DNA of 64,000 nucleotides, taken from contig NZ_JALJRW010000001.1 of NCBI RefSeq assembly GCF_024519465.1, positions 186,001 to 250,000 on the forward strand. The letters run 5' to 3'. The notes beneath the pieces are model-generated. The model worked only from the letters and a program-made list of their open reading frames with translations, made no database searches and was not told the DNA's origin. Position 1 is the stretch's first letter. Every line of letters starts with the position of its first letter. This document shows, piece by piece, positions 8,665 to 17,205 of this stretch. The stretch is from Stenotrophomonas sp. Ste86 (GTDB lineage Bacteria > Pseudomonadota > Gammaproteobacteria > Xanthomonadales > Xanthomonadaceae). A program made the translations under genes and the position numbers.

Positions 8665-9620
8665 GCGCCGGCACCTTGCTGATCGCCGCGTTGCTGCTGC
8701 TCGCCCTCGGGCTCGGCCTGCTGGGCGTGGCCGGGCTGTGGCTCACGGGCCAGCAGAACCGCACGGCCGCCACCCTGCAGAGCGCACTGCGCAACCGCGA
8801 CGCCGGCCCGCGTGAACCCGCCAGCCCGACCACAGCGGCGCCCGCGCCGGAGACCGGTCCGCGCGGCTGGGCGTGGCTGGCCACGCTGGGCGAGCGCTTC
8901 AACGGTGGCCGCCTCGAAGCGGCCCTGCTGGCCCCGGAAGATCGCCTGCTGCTCGACCAGGCCGGCTGGCATACCCGCGCCGGCACGGCCACCTTCCTGG
9001 CGCTGCGCCTGCTGCTGGCCGTGCTGTGCCTGCTGCTGGCCATGGCCTTCCACAGCGGCGACGGCCTCAGCCGGATCGTGGTGATGATCGTGGCGCTGGG
9101 AGTCGGCGTACTGCTGCCCAAGTTCGCGCTGCGTGCCTGGGCCACGCGCCTGCGCAAACGCGTGTCGGCCGAACTGCCGTTGCTGATCGACCTGCTGCGC
9201 CTGCTGCAGGGCGTGGGTTTCAGCATGGACCAGAGTCTGCAGACCCTCGGCGACAAACTGCGCAGCGCCATCCCGGTGCTCGGCCGCGAAATCCAGCAGG
9301 CCAATATCGCCTACATGCACGGGCGCACACGTCAGCAATCGCTGCGGCGGCTGGCCGAGTCGTTTGATGACGAAGACCTGCGCAGCCTGGTGCAGCTGAT
9401 GCTGCAGGTCCACGAACACGGCGGCGCGGTGCAGGAGCCGCTGCGCCAGTTCAGCGTGCGCCTGCGCGAACAGCGCCGTTCAACGCTCAAGGAAAAGGTC
9501 GGCAAGCTCTCGGTCAAGATGACCGTGGTGATGATGCTGACCCTGCTGCCGGCACTGATGCTGGTGTTGTCCGGCCCGGCGATCATCGCCCTGGCCAATG
9601 CCGTGAACCGTCTGGGGTGA
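8661..9620 (+). CDS. tadC: Tad inner-membrane platform protein TadC
   Basis: A 319-residue partner of TadB with the same layout: an N-terminal membrane segment (LLIAALLLLALGLGLLGVAG), a pair of segments near residues 108-150, an F domain (KRVSAELPLLIDLLRLLQGVG, where the run LPLLIDLLRLLQGVG is typical of TadC, and RSLVQLMLQVHEHG) and C-terminal segments. It starts in an ATGA overlap with tadB. Both platform proteins are full length. Confidence 0.93.
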   Translation: MSAGTLLIAALLLLALGLGLLGVAGLWLTGQQNRTAATLQSALRNRDAGPREPASPTTAAPAPETGPRGWAWLATLGERFNGGRLEAALLAPEDRLLLDQAGWHTRAGTATFLALRLLLAVLCLLLAMAFHSGDGLSRIVVMIVALGVGVLLPKFALRAWATRLRKRVSAELPLLIDLLRLLQGVGFSMDQSLQTLGDKLRSAIPVLGREIQQANIAYMHGRTRQQSLRRLAESFDDEDLRSLVQLMLQVHEHGGAVQEPLRQFSVRLREQRRSTLKEKVGKLSVKMTVVMMLTLLPALMLVLSGPAIIALANAVNRLG

Positions 9621-9625
9621 AGACC

Positions 9626-10483
9626 ATGCCGATCCAACCGCGCCACTGCTGGTTGCTGCTCATCACGCTGGCCGCATGCACCGCCTGCGGCTCGGCGCAC
9701 AACGCCTACCGTCCCGATCCGCTCAGTCTGGCACCGCTGGAATCGCCCCCGCAGGACGACAAGCGCATGTACCTGGACCTGATCGGCCAGATGCAGCGCC
9801 AGGGCGCCTACTTCGCCTCGCTGGCGCACGTGGACGCCTACCGCCAACGCTATGGCGACACGCCTGCATTGCGCCTGCTGCAGGCCGATGGCCTGCGTGA
9901 AACCCAGCAGGTGGAGGCCGCACGGGCCATCTATACCAGCCTGACCAATGGTCCCCAGGGCGCCGCCGCCTGGCACGGCCTGGGCCTGATCGCCGCACGG
10001 GCCGGTGATGCTGCCCAGGCCGAAACAAGCCTGGCGCGTGCCGTGCAATTGCAACCGCTCAACACCGACTACCTCGGTGACCTCGGCTTTGCACGGCTGC
10101 GCGCCGGGCAGCTCGGGCAGGCGCGCGAGCCCCTGGCCAAGGCCGCCGAGCTGGCCCCGGGCAATGTAAAAGCAAACGCCAACCTGGCGGTATGGGCACT
10201 GCTGCGCAACGACACTGCGATGGCCGAGCAGATCATGCGCAGCGCTGCCCTGCCGCAGGGCGCACGCGACGAAGTGCAGCGTCTGGCCCAGCAGTTGCGG
10301 ATGGCACCCATCGCCAGTGCGCCGCCTGCCACCGCAACACCGGTCACGATCGCCGAGGTGCCGCGCACGCGCACACCGGTTGCCGCCGGTGCACCGCGCA
10401 CGCCACGCGCCGATGCGCGCCTTGCCCCGTCGATGCTGGAACGCTTCGGCGGCATCGACCCCGCCACCGAGAGCACGCCATGA
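9626..10483 (+). CDS. tadD: TadD tetratricopeptide lipoprotein
   Basis: A 285-residue outer-membrane lipoprotein. The signal ends in LITLAAC (lipobox), and TPR-like repeats occupy about residues 45-195 (for example LQADGLRETQQVEAARAIY, AAAWHGLGLIAARAGDAAQA, DYLGDLGFARLRAGQLGQA). The C-terminus is Pro/Thr/Arg-rich and probably unstructured. In tad systems TadD acts as the pilotin-like partner of the secretin. I chose the ATG at 9626 with GGGG 8 bases upstream; a GTG at 9617 overlapping the tadC stop is an alternative. The stop overlaps the next start. Confidence 0.9.
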   Translation: MPIQPRHCWLLLITLAACTACGSAHNAYRPDPLSLAPLESPPQDDKRMYLDLIGQMQRQGAYFASLAHVDAYRQRYGDTPALRLLQADGLRETQQVEAARAIYTSLTNGPQGAAAWHGLGLIAARAGDAAQAETSLARAVQLQPLNTDYLGDLGFARLRAGQLGQAREPLAKAAELAPGNVKANANLAVWALLRNDTAMAEQIMRSAALPQGARDEVQRLAQQLRMAPIASAPPATATPVTIAEVPRTRTPVAAGAPRTPRADARLAPSMLERFGGIDPATESTP

Positions 10484-10914
10484 CCGCCTTCGCTCCCCCT
10501 GCGCTGCGTATCGCCCTGGCCGCTACGTGCCTGCTCGCCTGTACCGTGGCCGGCGCCCAACAGCGCCCGCTGACCGGGCAGATGCTGGGCGATACCGCTC
10601 CGCCTCGCACGGAGATGGCCGCGACACCGCCCGCACCACCGGTACCGCCCCCGTACGAACCGCTGCTGCCGCCCCTGCCCCCGACCGACCCGCTGCCACT
10701 GCCGATACCGGATCGACCGCAGATCGGCGACACCACCCGTGCGCTGCTGCAGCTGCAGGCGCGTGGCAGCCATGCCGGCGCGCACCTGCCGATGCTCGGC
10801 GACCAGGCCTCGCTCAGCTACGCACGCTACCTGCAGAGCTTCACCCACCCCATCCCGGAGTTCCTCGACACCAGCGTGCGCAAACAGGTCACTGGTGACG
10901 GCAACGGAGAGTGA
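10480..10914 (+). CDS. DUF3613 domain-containing protein of the tad locus
   Basis: A 144-residue exported protein: signal peptide (about 26 residues, ending VAGAQ), a strongly proline-rich segment (about residues 46-86) and a C-terminal conserved block DTTRALLQLQARGSHAG followed by LPMLGDQASLSYARYLQSF. This block is the DUF3613 signature, a family found beside tad genes in Xanthomonadaceae and other proteobacteria. Its role is unknown; periplasmic location and coupling to tadD (ATGA overlap) suggest a pilus assembly accessory. The proline stretch could span the periplasm or mediate binding. TadG-like follows after 4 bp. Confidence 0.82.
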   Translation: MTAFAPPALRIALAATCLLACTVAGAQQRPLTGQMLGDTAPPRTEMAATPPAPPVPPPYEPLLPPLPPTDPLPLPIPDRPQIGDTTRALLQLQARGSHAGAHLPMLGDQASLSYARYLQSFTHPIPEFLDTSVRKQVTGDGNGE

Positions 10915-10918
10915 CCCC

Positions 10919-13069
10919 ATGAATACCCACGCCCGTCAGCGCGGCGGCATGTCGGTGACGATGATGCTGGTGATGCTCGGCCTGGTGACGATGCTGGGCC
11001 TGGTCGAAATCGGCTATCTGTACTGGGCCAAGCGCGACGTGCAGAAAATCGCCGATCTGTCCGCGCTGGCCGGCGCGCAGCGGCTGGACCTGTGCAGCGC
11101 CGACCGCGCCGACAACAGCGCCGCGCGCAGCAACGCCGTACAGGCCAACCGCTTCCCCGGCACGCTCAGCGTGCGCTGCGGCGACTGGAATCCCACCCAC
11201 ACCACCGCCGACCACTTTGTCGACAGCGCCGCCAGCGCGCCCGTCAACGCGGTCAAGGTCAGTGCCGAGCGCCCGGTGCTGCCGTTCTTCGGCCAGACCG
11301 GCGGATTGCCGCAGGTCCGCGCGCAGGCGGTCGCCACGCGGGCGCCACCGCTGGCGGTGTTCAGCGTCGGCTCGCAGCTGCTGCGGGCCAACGGCAACAC
11401 CCCGCTGGGCGGCGTCCTGAAACTGGTCGGCGTCGATCTGGACCAGACCACCCTGCTCGGTTACGACGGCCTGGCCCAGGCCAGGATCACCCCCGGCGGC
11501 CTGCTCAAGGCACTGGGCATTCCAGTGGATGCCAACATCAGCATCGGCGACTTCAACGCCCTGCTGGCCGCGCACAAGGTATCGCTGGGCCAACTGCTCG
11601 ATGCCACCGCCAGCGTGCTCAGCCAGAGCGGGGTGACCCATGTGGACCTGCGCGCGCTCAAGGACGCACTGGCGGCCAAGCTGGATATCAACCAGCTCAA
11701 CCTGCAGCTGGGCAGCAACGCCGAGGGCAGCGGCCTGTTCGGCAGCATCGTCGGCCCGGACGGCCCGGCCTCGGCCGCGCTGCAGGCCAAGGTCAACGCA
11801 CTGGACCTGATCACCACCAGCATCAGCATCGCCAACAGCGGCAAGGGCGTAGCGGTCAACAACCTCAACGTGCTCGGCCTGGTCCAGGCCAAGGCCGCCA
11901 TCATCGAGCCGCCGTCGATCGCGATCGGCGGGGTCGGCACACGCGCCTACAACGCGCAGGTCCGGGTCAACCTGGACATCGACAGCAACAATCTGCTGCT
12001 GGGCATCGGCAAGGTGCTGGGCCTGCTCGGCATCCGCCTGCGCCTGCCCGTATATGCCGACGTCACCAACGCAATGGGCACCCTGACCAGCCTGCAATGC
12101 GCCGCGCAGCCGGCCACCGCCAGCATCCGGGTCGAATCCTCGGTGCTGCGCGCCTGCGTCGGCAAGGTGGCCGACAGTGCCAGGTTCTCTACCCGCAATG
12201 TCTGCGATGCCAGCCTGCAGAACGAACAACTGCTCACCCTGCTCGGCGCGCCGCTGATCAACGACCAGATCAAGCTCAACGCCCTCACCCATGATGAAAC
12301 CGTGACCCTGTCGCCGGGCGAAACCAGGTCGACCTGGATCAACGGCGCGCAGATCGGCAATGCCGTCACCGACCTGGTGCGCGAGTTGCTGCGCGTGCTC
12401 AGCGGCATGCTCAACCCGGCCGCCAAGGGCATGGGCAATGGCGATACCGCCACCCAGCTGGCCGACCAGTTTCTCAAGGCCGCCAATACGGGCAATGCCC
12501 GCTATGACGTGGACAGAACCATCGCCCTGCTGCGCAACGGTTCGGTTGCGCAGGGCATCGAGCCCTTCGGCGACTGGCAGGTTGCCAAAGGCGTGCCCTA
12601 CGCCTGCCCACCGCTGGGTCTCACCACCTGCTACAAGGACGGCGCGGCCTGGGACGGGTATCGCGCGGTGGTGACCGGACAGGGCCTGGGGGTGCTCGAC
12701 GGTCTGCTCGGCACGCTGCTCGGTGGCCTGGCGATCAACCGCTGCAGCGGCCTGGTCAGCGTGTTGCTGAGCTACAACAACTGCCTCAAGAGCAACCTGG
12801 CCTCCTACCTGCAAACCGCGCCCAGCGGCATGCTCGACGCCTACCAGGGCAGCGGCAGCATCACCGACCCGGGCACCAACGCGGTGGCCTGCAGCGGCCT
12901 GCTGTGCACCCTGCTGCGGCCGGTGCTGGAAGGCCTGCTCAAGCCGCTGCTCAACGGCGTCGGTACCCTCCTCACCCAGACCCTCGCGCTGGTGCTGGGC
13001 CTGGAACTGGGACGCACCGACGTGCACCTGCAGGCGGTGCAGTGCAACCCGGCCCAGCTGGTCTATTAA
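10919..13069 (+). CDS. tadG: TadG-like pilus assembly protein
   Basis: A 716-residue protein. The N-terminus RQRGGMSVTMMLVMLGLVTM, then GYLYWAKRDVQKIADLSALAGAQ, is the Flp-pilus TadG-like N-terminal domain: one membrane segment followed by the heptad-like helix ending in an ALAGA motif. The remainder (about residues 90-716) is a large periplasmic region rich in Leu, Gly, Asn and Val with repeated beta-like stretches (for example LGGVLKLVGVDLDQTTLLGYDG, of which LKLVGVDLDQTTLLG is a good marker) and paired cysteines. No von Willebrand A domain, present in some TadG proteins, was recognised. It ends the tightly packed operon. Confidence 0.82.
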   Translation: MNTHARQRGGMSVTMMLVMLGLVTMLGLVEIGYLYWAKRDVQKIADLSALAGAQRLDLCSADRADNSAARSNAVQANRFPGTLSVRCGDWNPTHTTADHFVDSAASAPVNAVKVSAERPVLPFFGQTGGLPQVRAQAVATRAPPLAVFSVGSQLLRANGNTPLGGVLKLVGVDLDQTTLLGYDGLAQARITPGGLLKALGIPVDANISIGDFNALLAAHKVSLGQLLDATASVLSQSGVTHVDLRALKDALAAKLDINQLNLQLGSNAEGSGLFGSIVGPDGPASAALQAKVNALDLITTSISIANSGKGVAVNNLNVLGLVQAKAAIIEPPSIAIGGVGTRAYNAQVRVNLDIDSNNLLLGIGKVLGLLGIRLRLPVYADVTNAMGTLTSLQCAAQPATASIRVESSVLRACVGKVADSARFSTRNVCDASLQNEQLLTLLGAPLINDQIKLNALTHDETVTLSPGETRSTWINGAQIGNAVTDLVRELLRVLSGMLNPAAKGMGNGDTATQLADQFLKAANTGNARYDVDRTIALLRNGSVAQGIEPFGDWQVAKGVPYACPPLGLTTCYKDGAAWDGYRAVVTGQGLGVLDGLLGTLLGGLAINRCSGLVSVLLSYNNCLKSNLASYLQTAPSGMLDAYQGSGSITDPGTNAVACSGLLCTLLRPVLEGLLKPLLNGVGTLLTQTLALVLGLELGRTDVHLQAVQCNPAQLVY

Positions 13070-13175
13070 GCCTGGCGCAGTGCTGTCTGCGCGGCACGGG
13101 CTGCATGCTAGACTTCTGTGGGGACTGGGATTTCACAGACGAACTTTCACCGATTGAGCCATTCTGGACGGCCTG

Positions 13176-13892
13176 ATGATGCGAGCGAGAAAAGGGGTTG
13201 TATCCACCGGCCGGACCATCCTGGCTGGCAGTCTGGTGTTGCTGTCGCTGAGCATGGTGCCGCAGGCACTGGCCGCGCGCGCGCCCAAGGGTGAGCCCGC
13301 CGAACCGGCGCGCAGCGCGCCGGTGGTGCGCAACAGCGTGGACGAACTGCGCCAGCTGATGGATTCGCAGCAGCTCACCGAGCTGCGGACCACCTACAAC
13401 GGCAGCTACGGCGCCAGCCTGCTGTTCAATACCGCCACGCTGCAGTATTACGCCGCGCTGTTCCACGACAAGGATTTCTGGCGCGTCATCAAGACCGACT
13501 CGGTCGACAACGCCGAAAAGGTCTACCGCACCTTCGTGCAGCAGACCGAAGAACTGGCCCAGGTGTATATCGACACGACCCGCCTCGAAGCCGGCAAGCG
13601 CTACACCGAAAACCTGGTCGCCTACAACGAACAGCGCCTGCGCAGCCTGCAGCAGGAAGCCGATCTGCAGCGCCAGCAATCGCTGCAGGTCAGCAGCTCG
13701 ATCCAGCAGGCCAAGCAGCAGGCCGTGTCGCTCAGCACCGACCTGCGCAGCACCCACAGCCAGTTGGACGCCCTGAACCAGCGCATCCAGGCACTGCAGG
13801 CCCAGCAGGGCAACCCGGAGCTGTCGCTGCCGCCGCCGGAGGCCAGTGCCCCGGTGTCCCCGGCACCGGCTGGCGAGACCGGCAACCCGTAA
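13176..13892 (+). CDS. DUF2968 family secreted protein
   Basis: A 238-residue exported protein with a signal peptide (about residues 1-34, ending ALAARA), a conserved block (SVDELRQLMDSQQLTELRT; TYNGSYGASLLFNTATLQYY; ALFHDKDFWRVIKTDSVDNAE), a coiled-coil rich in Gln and Leu (about residues 140-210) and a Pro/Ala tail. The middle matches DUF2968, of unknown function. It lies 106 bp after the tad operon in the same direction and has its own terminator, so it is likely a separate unit; a link to the pilus is not shown. Confidence 0.8.
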   Translation: MMRARKGVVSTGRTILAGSLVLLSLSMVPQALAARAPKGEPAEPARSAPVVRNSVDELRQLMDSQQLTELRTTYNGSYGASLLFNTATLQYYAALFHDKDFWRVIKTDSVDNAEKVYRTFVQQTEELAQVYIDTTRLEAGKRYTENLVAYNEQRLRSLQQEADLQRQQSLQVSSSIQQAKQQAVSLSTDLRSTHSQLDALNQRIQALQAQQGNPELSLPPPEASAPVSPAPAGETGNP

Positions 13893-13899
13893 GCCAGGC

Positions 13900-13922
13900 G
13901 GCTCCCTGCATCGCAGGGAGCC
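13900..13922 (+). terminator. Hairpin after the DUF2968 gene
   Basis: GGCTCCCTGC (13900-13909), loop ATC, GCAGGGAGCC (13913-13922): a perfect 10-bp stem starting 8 bases after the stop codon. No T run follows, so termination strength is uncertain. Confidence 0.7.
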
Positions 13923-13997
13923 TACCCCGAACGCGCGCCACTGCCGCGTTTCCCCGCGTGTCCGTCGCCTTCCCCCTGCAACGCCCTATCCATGCAG

Positions 13998-14318
13998 CCC
14001 GTTCCGACACGCTCGGCTGGGTCATCGCCCGGCGCACCGGCAAGCCGGTCTCCACGCTGCTGTCCGAGCGCATCTGGCAACGCCTGGGGCCCGAGCAGGA
14101 CGCCTATTACACGGTCGATTCCACCGGCACGCCGTTCGCCGGCGGTGGCTTCAACGCCGGTCTGCACGACCTGGCCCGACCCGACCGCCAAGGTGGTGAT
14201 TGCCCGCTTCGGCTCGCACCCCATCGCAGGCAACGCGGCCAATGATCCGACGACCCTGCCTGCCTTCGATGCGCTGGCGCACTACCTGATGTCCCGGCCG
14301 GTGCAACGCACGCCTTGA
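13998..14318 (+). pseudogene. Remnant of a beta-lactamase-fold serine hydrolase
   Basis: Two pieces of one protein lie in different frames. The first reads SDTLGWVIARRTGKPVSTLL, then SERIWQRLG and AYYTVDSTGTPFAGGGFN, up to LHDLAR near 14178. The second, from about 14181, reads DPTAKVVIARFGSHPIAG, then NDPTTLPAFDALAHYL. These match the C-terminal third of class C beta-lactamase-like hydrolases (6-aminohexanoate-dimer hydrolase type), in which I expect some tens of residues between the two pieces. The N-terminal half with the SxxK motif is absent. So the gene has lost its 5' part and carries an internal deletion that also shifts the frame. It is not expected to be functional. Confidence 0.75.
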
Positions 14319-14330
14319 GCGAGCGGCCGC

Positions 14331-14849
14331 TCAACGGCACGCGCGGTAGACGCGGTCGTCCATGCGCCGGCTCAGCGCGAAGCTGCGTTTCATCCCCGCC
14401 CTGGTGTACGCCGTCTCGCGCTGGCGTCGCGCGGTTGCGCAGGCCTGCGGCCGATGATGCCGCGAGATGACTGCGCCGGGCGGTGCCCGCGCGCGTCGCT
14501 TCGGCGCGGCACCGTCGCGGTGCCGCGTGCGTGAATGGCGGTGGTGGTGCGGCGGTGCGCGTTGTGCGTCCAGTGCACGTTTGCGCGCCTGCAGTTCGCG
14601 CCGGATCGCCTCGATCCGGGCCGCATGCCGGCGTTCGGCTGGCACCACATCGACCTCCCACGCCTGTTCGGCCTGGCCGGCGGCGCATGCATGGCGCTGG
14701 AACGTGGCCACGCCATCGACGCGGCATTTGTGGATCTGCTGCACCTCTGGCGTGGGCGTGGGCGCCGGTGTCGCTGCACCAGCAGGTGTCACGGCAGACA
14801 CCCATAGCCAGAAACAGAGCGTCGGCAGTGCGGTGGATCGCGATGGCAT
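14331..14849 (-). CDS. Small secreted basic protein, DUF4124-like N-terminus
   Basis: A 172-residue protein with a signal peptide (about residues 1-26, ending AGAA). A short segment after it, VQQIHKCRVDGVATFQRHAC, contains two cysteines in the pattern seen in DUF4124 proteins (Y/HxCxxxxGxxxFxxxxC). The rest is very basic and rich in Arg, His and Ala, with a coiled segment (ARIEAIRRELQARKRALDAQ). GGGAG lies 7 bases before the ATG at 14849; longer in-frame starts have no site. Function unknown; the DUF4124 similarity is short. Confidence 0.6.
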   Translation of the reverse strand: MPSRSTALPTLCFWLWVSAVTPAGAATPAPTPTPEVQQIHKCRVDGVATFQRHACAAGQAEQAWEVDVVPAERRHAARIEAIRRELQARKRALDAQRAPPHHHRHSRTRHRDGAAPKRRARAPPGAVISRHHRPQACATARRQRETAYTRAGMKRSFALSRRMDDRVYRACR

Positions 14850-14983
14850 CGGCAGTCTCCCTGACCTGCCGCCAGCATCCTGCGCACGCACCGCAGCTAC
14901 CGCGACCCACGTGGCATTCCATCCGCGGCAAGCCATGCACCTACCACGACACGCGGACTACCCGACATCGAACATCGCGCCGC

Positions 14984-15439
14984 TCACCCTGCGACCCGGT
15001 ACTCCAGCACCTCATCGCCCAGATCATCGATTTCCCCGGTCGGCCGCCACCCCAGGTGACGATAGAAGCCGTGCGAGCGCACCGCCGGATCGGCCGCGCA
15101 CCCCAGGAACAGGCGCTCGAAACCCCAGCCGCGGAAGTCCTCCACCGTCCGTGCCAGCAAGGCTTTGCCGATGCCCTTGCCTTCCCAGTCCGGCAGCAGC
15201 GCCAGCACGATGATTTCGCCAGTGTCGCGATCGCCGAAGCAGTAGCCGACCATGCACCCGTCGGCCTCGGCCACGTGGCCGGGAAACGCACCCTGCGCGA
15301 TGCCGTCCGCCCAGCTCTCCACGGTGATGCCCAACGCGGCCAGCTGCGCGGCCGAGAAGGCGTTCTCACGGGTGCGCCCGCGCAGGTCGATGCAGTGGGC
15401 AGCGTCATCGGCGATGGCGGTGCGGTAAGTGATGGGCAT
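14984..15439 (-). CDS. GNAT family N-acetyltransferase
   Basis: A 151-residue acetyl-CoA-dependent N-acetyltransferase. The fold order is clear: MPITYRTAIADDAAHC at the start, a substrate region, EIIVLALLPDWEGKGIGKAL (beta4 and the pyrophosphate-binding Q/RxxGxG/A-type loop, here WEGKGIG), and LFLGCAADPAVRSHGFYRHL with the FYRxLGW ending typical of the family. AGGAGG lies 7 bases before the ATG at 15439, which fixes the start well. The acceptor substrate cannot be read from sequence. It stands divergent from the AraC regulator gene that follows. Confidence 0.88.
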   Translation of the reverse strand: MPITYRTAIADDAAHCIDLRGRTRENAFSAAQLAALGITVESWADGIAQGAFPGHVAEADGCMVGYCFGDRDTGEIIVLALLPDWEGKGIGKALLARTVEDFRGWGFERLFLGCAADPAVRSHGFYRHLGWRPTGEIDDLGDEVLEYRVAG

Positions 15440-15596
15440 GCAGGCGCCTCCTGGCGGGTCATTCGAACGCGGACGATAGCGCAGATGACGCGTTCCAGCC
15501 GGTTCACTGTCGCAATGCGCCGCGCGCGGGCCTGCGATGCCGCTGCCACCCATGGCATCCTGAGCAGGCTGCCCCTCTCGCGTCACGGAACCCCGC

Positions 15597-16409
15597 ATGC
15601 GTCCCACCACTGAATTCTGGCGTGATCCGTCACTGCCCCATGTCGAGAGCCGCCGCGCCTGCGACAGTCGCGCCTGCTATCGACCACACAGCCACGACAC
15701 GTTCTCCATCGGCGCGGTGGATGCCGGGCGCAGCGTCTTCAGCGGCGCGTCCAGTGGCTCCCGGGTGCTGCAGGCGGGCAGCGTGGTCGCCGTTCCCGCT
15801 GGCTGTGTGCACGCCTGCAATCCGATGCCCGGCCATGCCTGGAGTTACCAGATGCTGCATCTCGATGCAGACTGGTTGGGCAGTCTCCGCGACGAATCAT
15901 CGCCGCCGCCATCGACCCGACACCTTGGGGTGGTCCACGTCTCGGACGACCGTACCCGCTATCGCGACTACTGCACGCTCAACACCCTGTTGTTCTCCGA
16001 CGCGGCGGTCGAAGAAAAGGACGCCGCGCTGATCGCGTTCGTCGGCGATCTTGAGCAGCCACCGGGTACGCCCGTTGCTCTGGGGTCCGACGTGGCGTCA
16101 CTGCATCACCGCCTGCAGCCGGCGATGGCGCAGCTGCGTGGGCAGTTGTCGCGTACGCCCCCCTTGGCCGAGCTGGCGACCGCGGTCCACATGAGCCGCT
16201 ATCAACTGATCCGCGCCTTTCGCCGCGCCACCGGCCTGACCCCGCATGCCTGGCAGATGGACCAGCGCATCCGGCAGGCGCGCCTGCAACTGCGCGACGG
16301 CGAAGCAATGGCCAGCGTCGCCCACGGCCTGGGCTTTGCCGACCAGAGCCATTTCCAGCGTGTGTTCAAGGCACATGCGGCAACCACGCCCGGCCACTAT
16401 CGGCGCTGA
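15597..16409 (+). CDS. AraC family transcriptional regulator
   Basis: A 270-residue regulator. Residues about 15-140 form a cupin-like sensor domain (CYRPHSHDTFSIGAVDAG, GSVVAVPAGCVHACNP), and residues about 175-268 hold two helix-turn-helix motifs (PLAELATAVHMSRYQLIRAF and MASVAHGLGFADQSHFQRVF) ending with the AATTPGHYRR motif. This form is common beside LysE-type amino acid exporters, and such a gene follows after 78 bp in the same direction. Local control of that exporter is likely but inferred from position. Confidence 0.9.
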   Translation: MRPTTEFWRDPSLPHVESRRACDSRACYRPHSHDTFSIGAVDAGRSVFSGASSGSRVLQAGSVVAVPAGCVHACNPMPGHAWSYQMLHLDADWLGSLRDESSPPPSTRHLGVVHVSDDRTRYRDYCTLNTLLFSDAAVEEKDAALIAFVGDLEQPPGTPVALGSDVASLHHRLQPAMAQLRGQLSRTPPLAELATAVHMSRYQLIRAFRRATGLTPHAWQMDQRIRQARLQLRDGEAMASVAHGLGFADQSHFQRVFKAHAATTPGHYRR

Positions 16410-16487
16410 GAACGCGCAATTACGTTCAATACCGGACCGGCAGCGAACGCCACACTGGCCGCCCGTTGCCTGCCTGTACCGGATTGA

Positions 16488-17144
16488 ATGGAACAGTTCC
16501 TGATTATCGCCAGCGTGCACTTCCTCGCCCTGCTCTCGCCCGGGCCGGACTTTTTCCTGGTCGCGCGCACGGCCATCGCACGCGGCTGGCGCACGGCCAG
16601 CGGTGCCTGCGCAGGCATCGCGCTGGGCAATGGCGTGTTCATCGGTGCCGCGTTCGCCGGCCTGGCCATCCTGCGCGTCGACAGCGCAGCCTTCGTCGCG
16701 GTGCAGCTGGTGGGCTGCGCATTCCTGATCTACCTGGGCGCGGTGTTTCTGCGACATGCCGGCGGCAGTGGGCGGGTGCAGTTGCGTGGCACGGCGCAGG
16801 CCGGCGCGACCGCCTCTGCCGGCGGCTGGTGGAAAGCCGCCGGACTGGGTGCGCTCTCGGCCCTGTTGAACCCGAAGAATGCGTTGTTCTACGCCACCCT
16901 CGCCGCGATGCTGCAGGGACCGGCCACCGGCACCGGCGCAAAGCTGTTCTATGCCGGCTGGATGTTCAGCGTCGTGCTGCTGTGGGACCTGCTGGTCGCT
17001 ACGGTGATCGGGCACCCGGCGGTGCTGCGCCGGTTCGCGCGCGCACTGCCCTGGCTGGAGCGGACGACCGGCGTGGTCCTGATCGCCCTGTCGGTGTCGA
17101 TCCTGGTGTCGCTGGGATGGCCATGGCTGGCGCACCCGCGCTGA
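16488..17144 (+). CDS. LysE family amino acid/metabolite exporter
   Basis: A 218-residue inner-membrane transporter with about six spans. The family motif at the N-terminus reads HFLALLSPGPDFFLVARTAI, and the second conserved block LSALLNPKNALFYATLAAML sits near residues 122-141. RhtB/LysE proteins export amino acids or homoserine lactones; the substrate here is not deducible. No strong Shine-Dalgarno is visible. The gene follows an AraC regulator and ends before a bidirectional terminator shared with the TonB-dependent receptor gene. Confidence 0.88.
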   Translation: MEQFLIIASVHFLALLSPGPDFFLVARTAIARGWRTASGACAGIALGNGVFIGAAFAGLAILRVDSAAFVAVQLVGCAFLIYLGAVFLRHAGGSGRVQLRGTAQAGATASAGGWWKAAGLGALSALLNPKNALFYATLAAMLQGPATGTGAKLFYAGWMFSVVLLWDLLVATVIGHPAVLRRFARALPWLERTTGVVLIALSVSILVSLGWPWLAHPR

Positions 17145-17155
17145 CCCTGCGTGCA

Positions 17156-17183
17156 GAAAGGCCCGGCAGATGCCGGGCCTTTC
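17156..17183. terminator. Bidirectional terminator between lysE-type and receptor genes
   Basis: GAAAGGCCCGGCA (17156-17168) pairs with TGCCGGGCCTTTC (17171-17183), a 13-bp inverted repeat with a tiny loop. Each strand reads the stem followed by CTTTC, and convergent genes end on both sides (17144 and 17206), so it can serve both. Confidence 0.8.
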
Positions 17184-17205
17184 TGGGGTTACGTCATGGC
17201 CTCGA

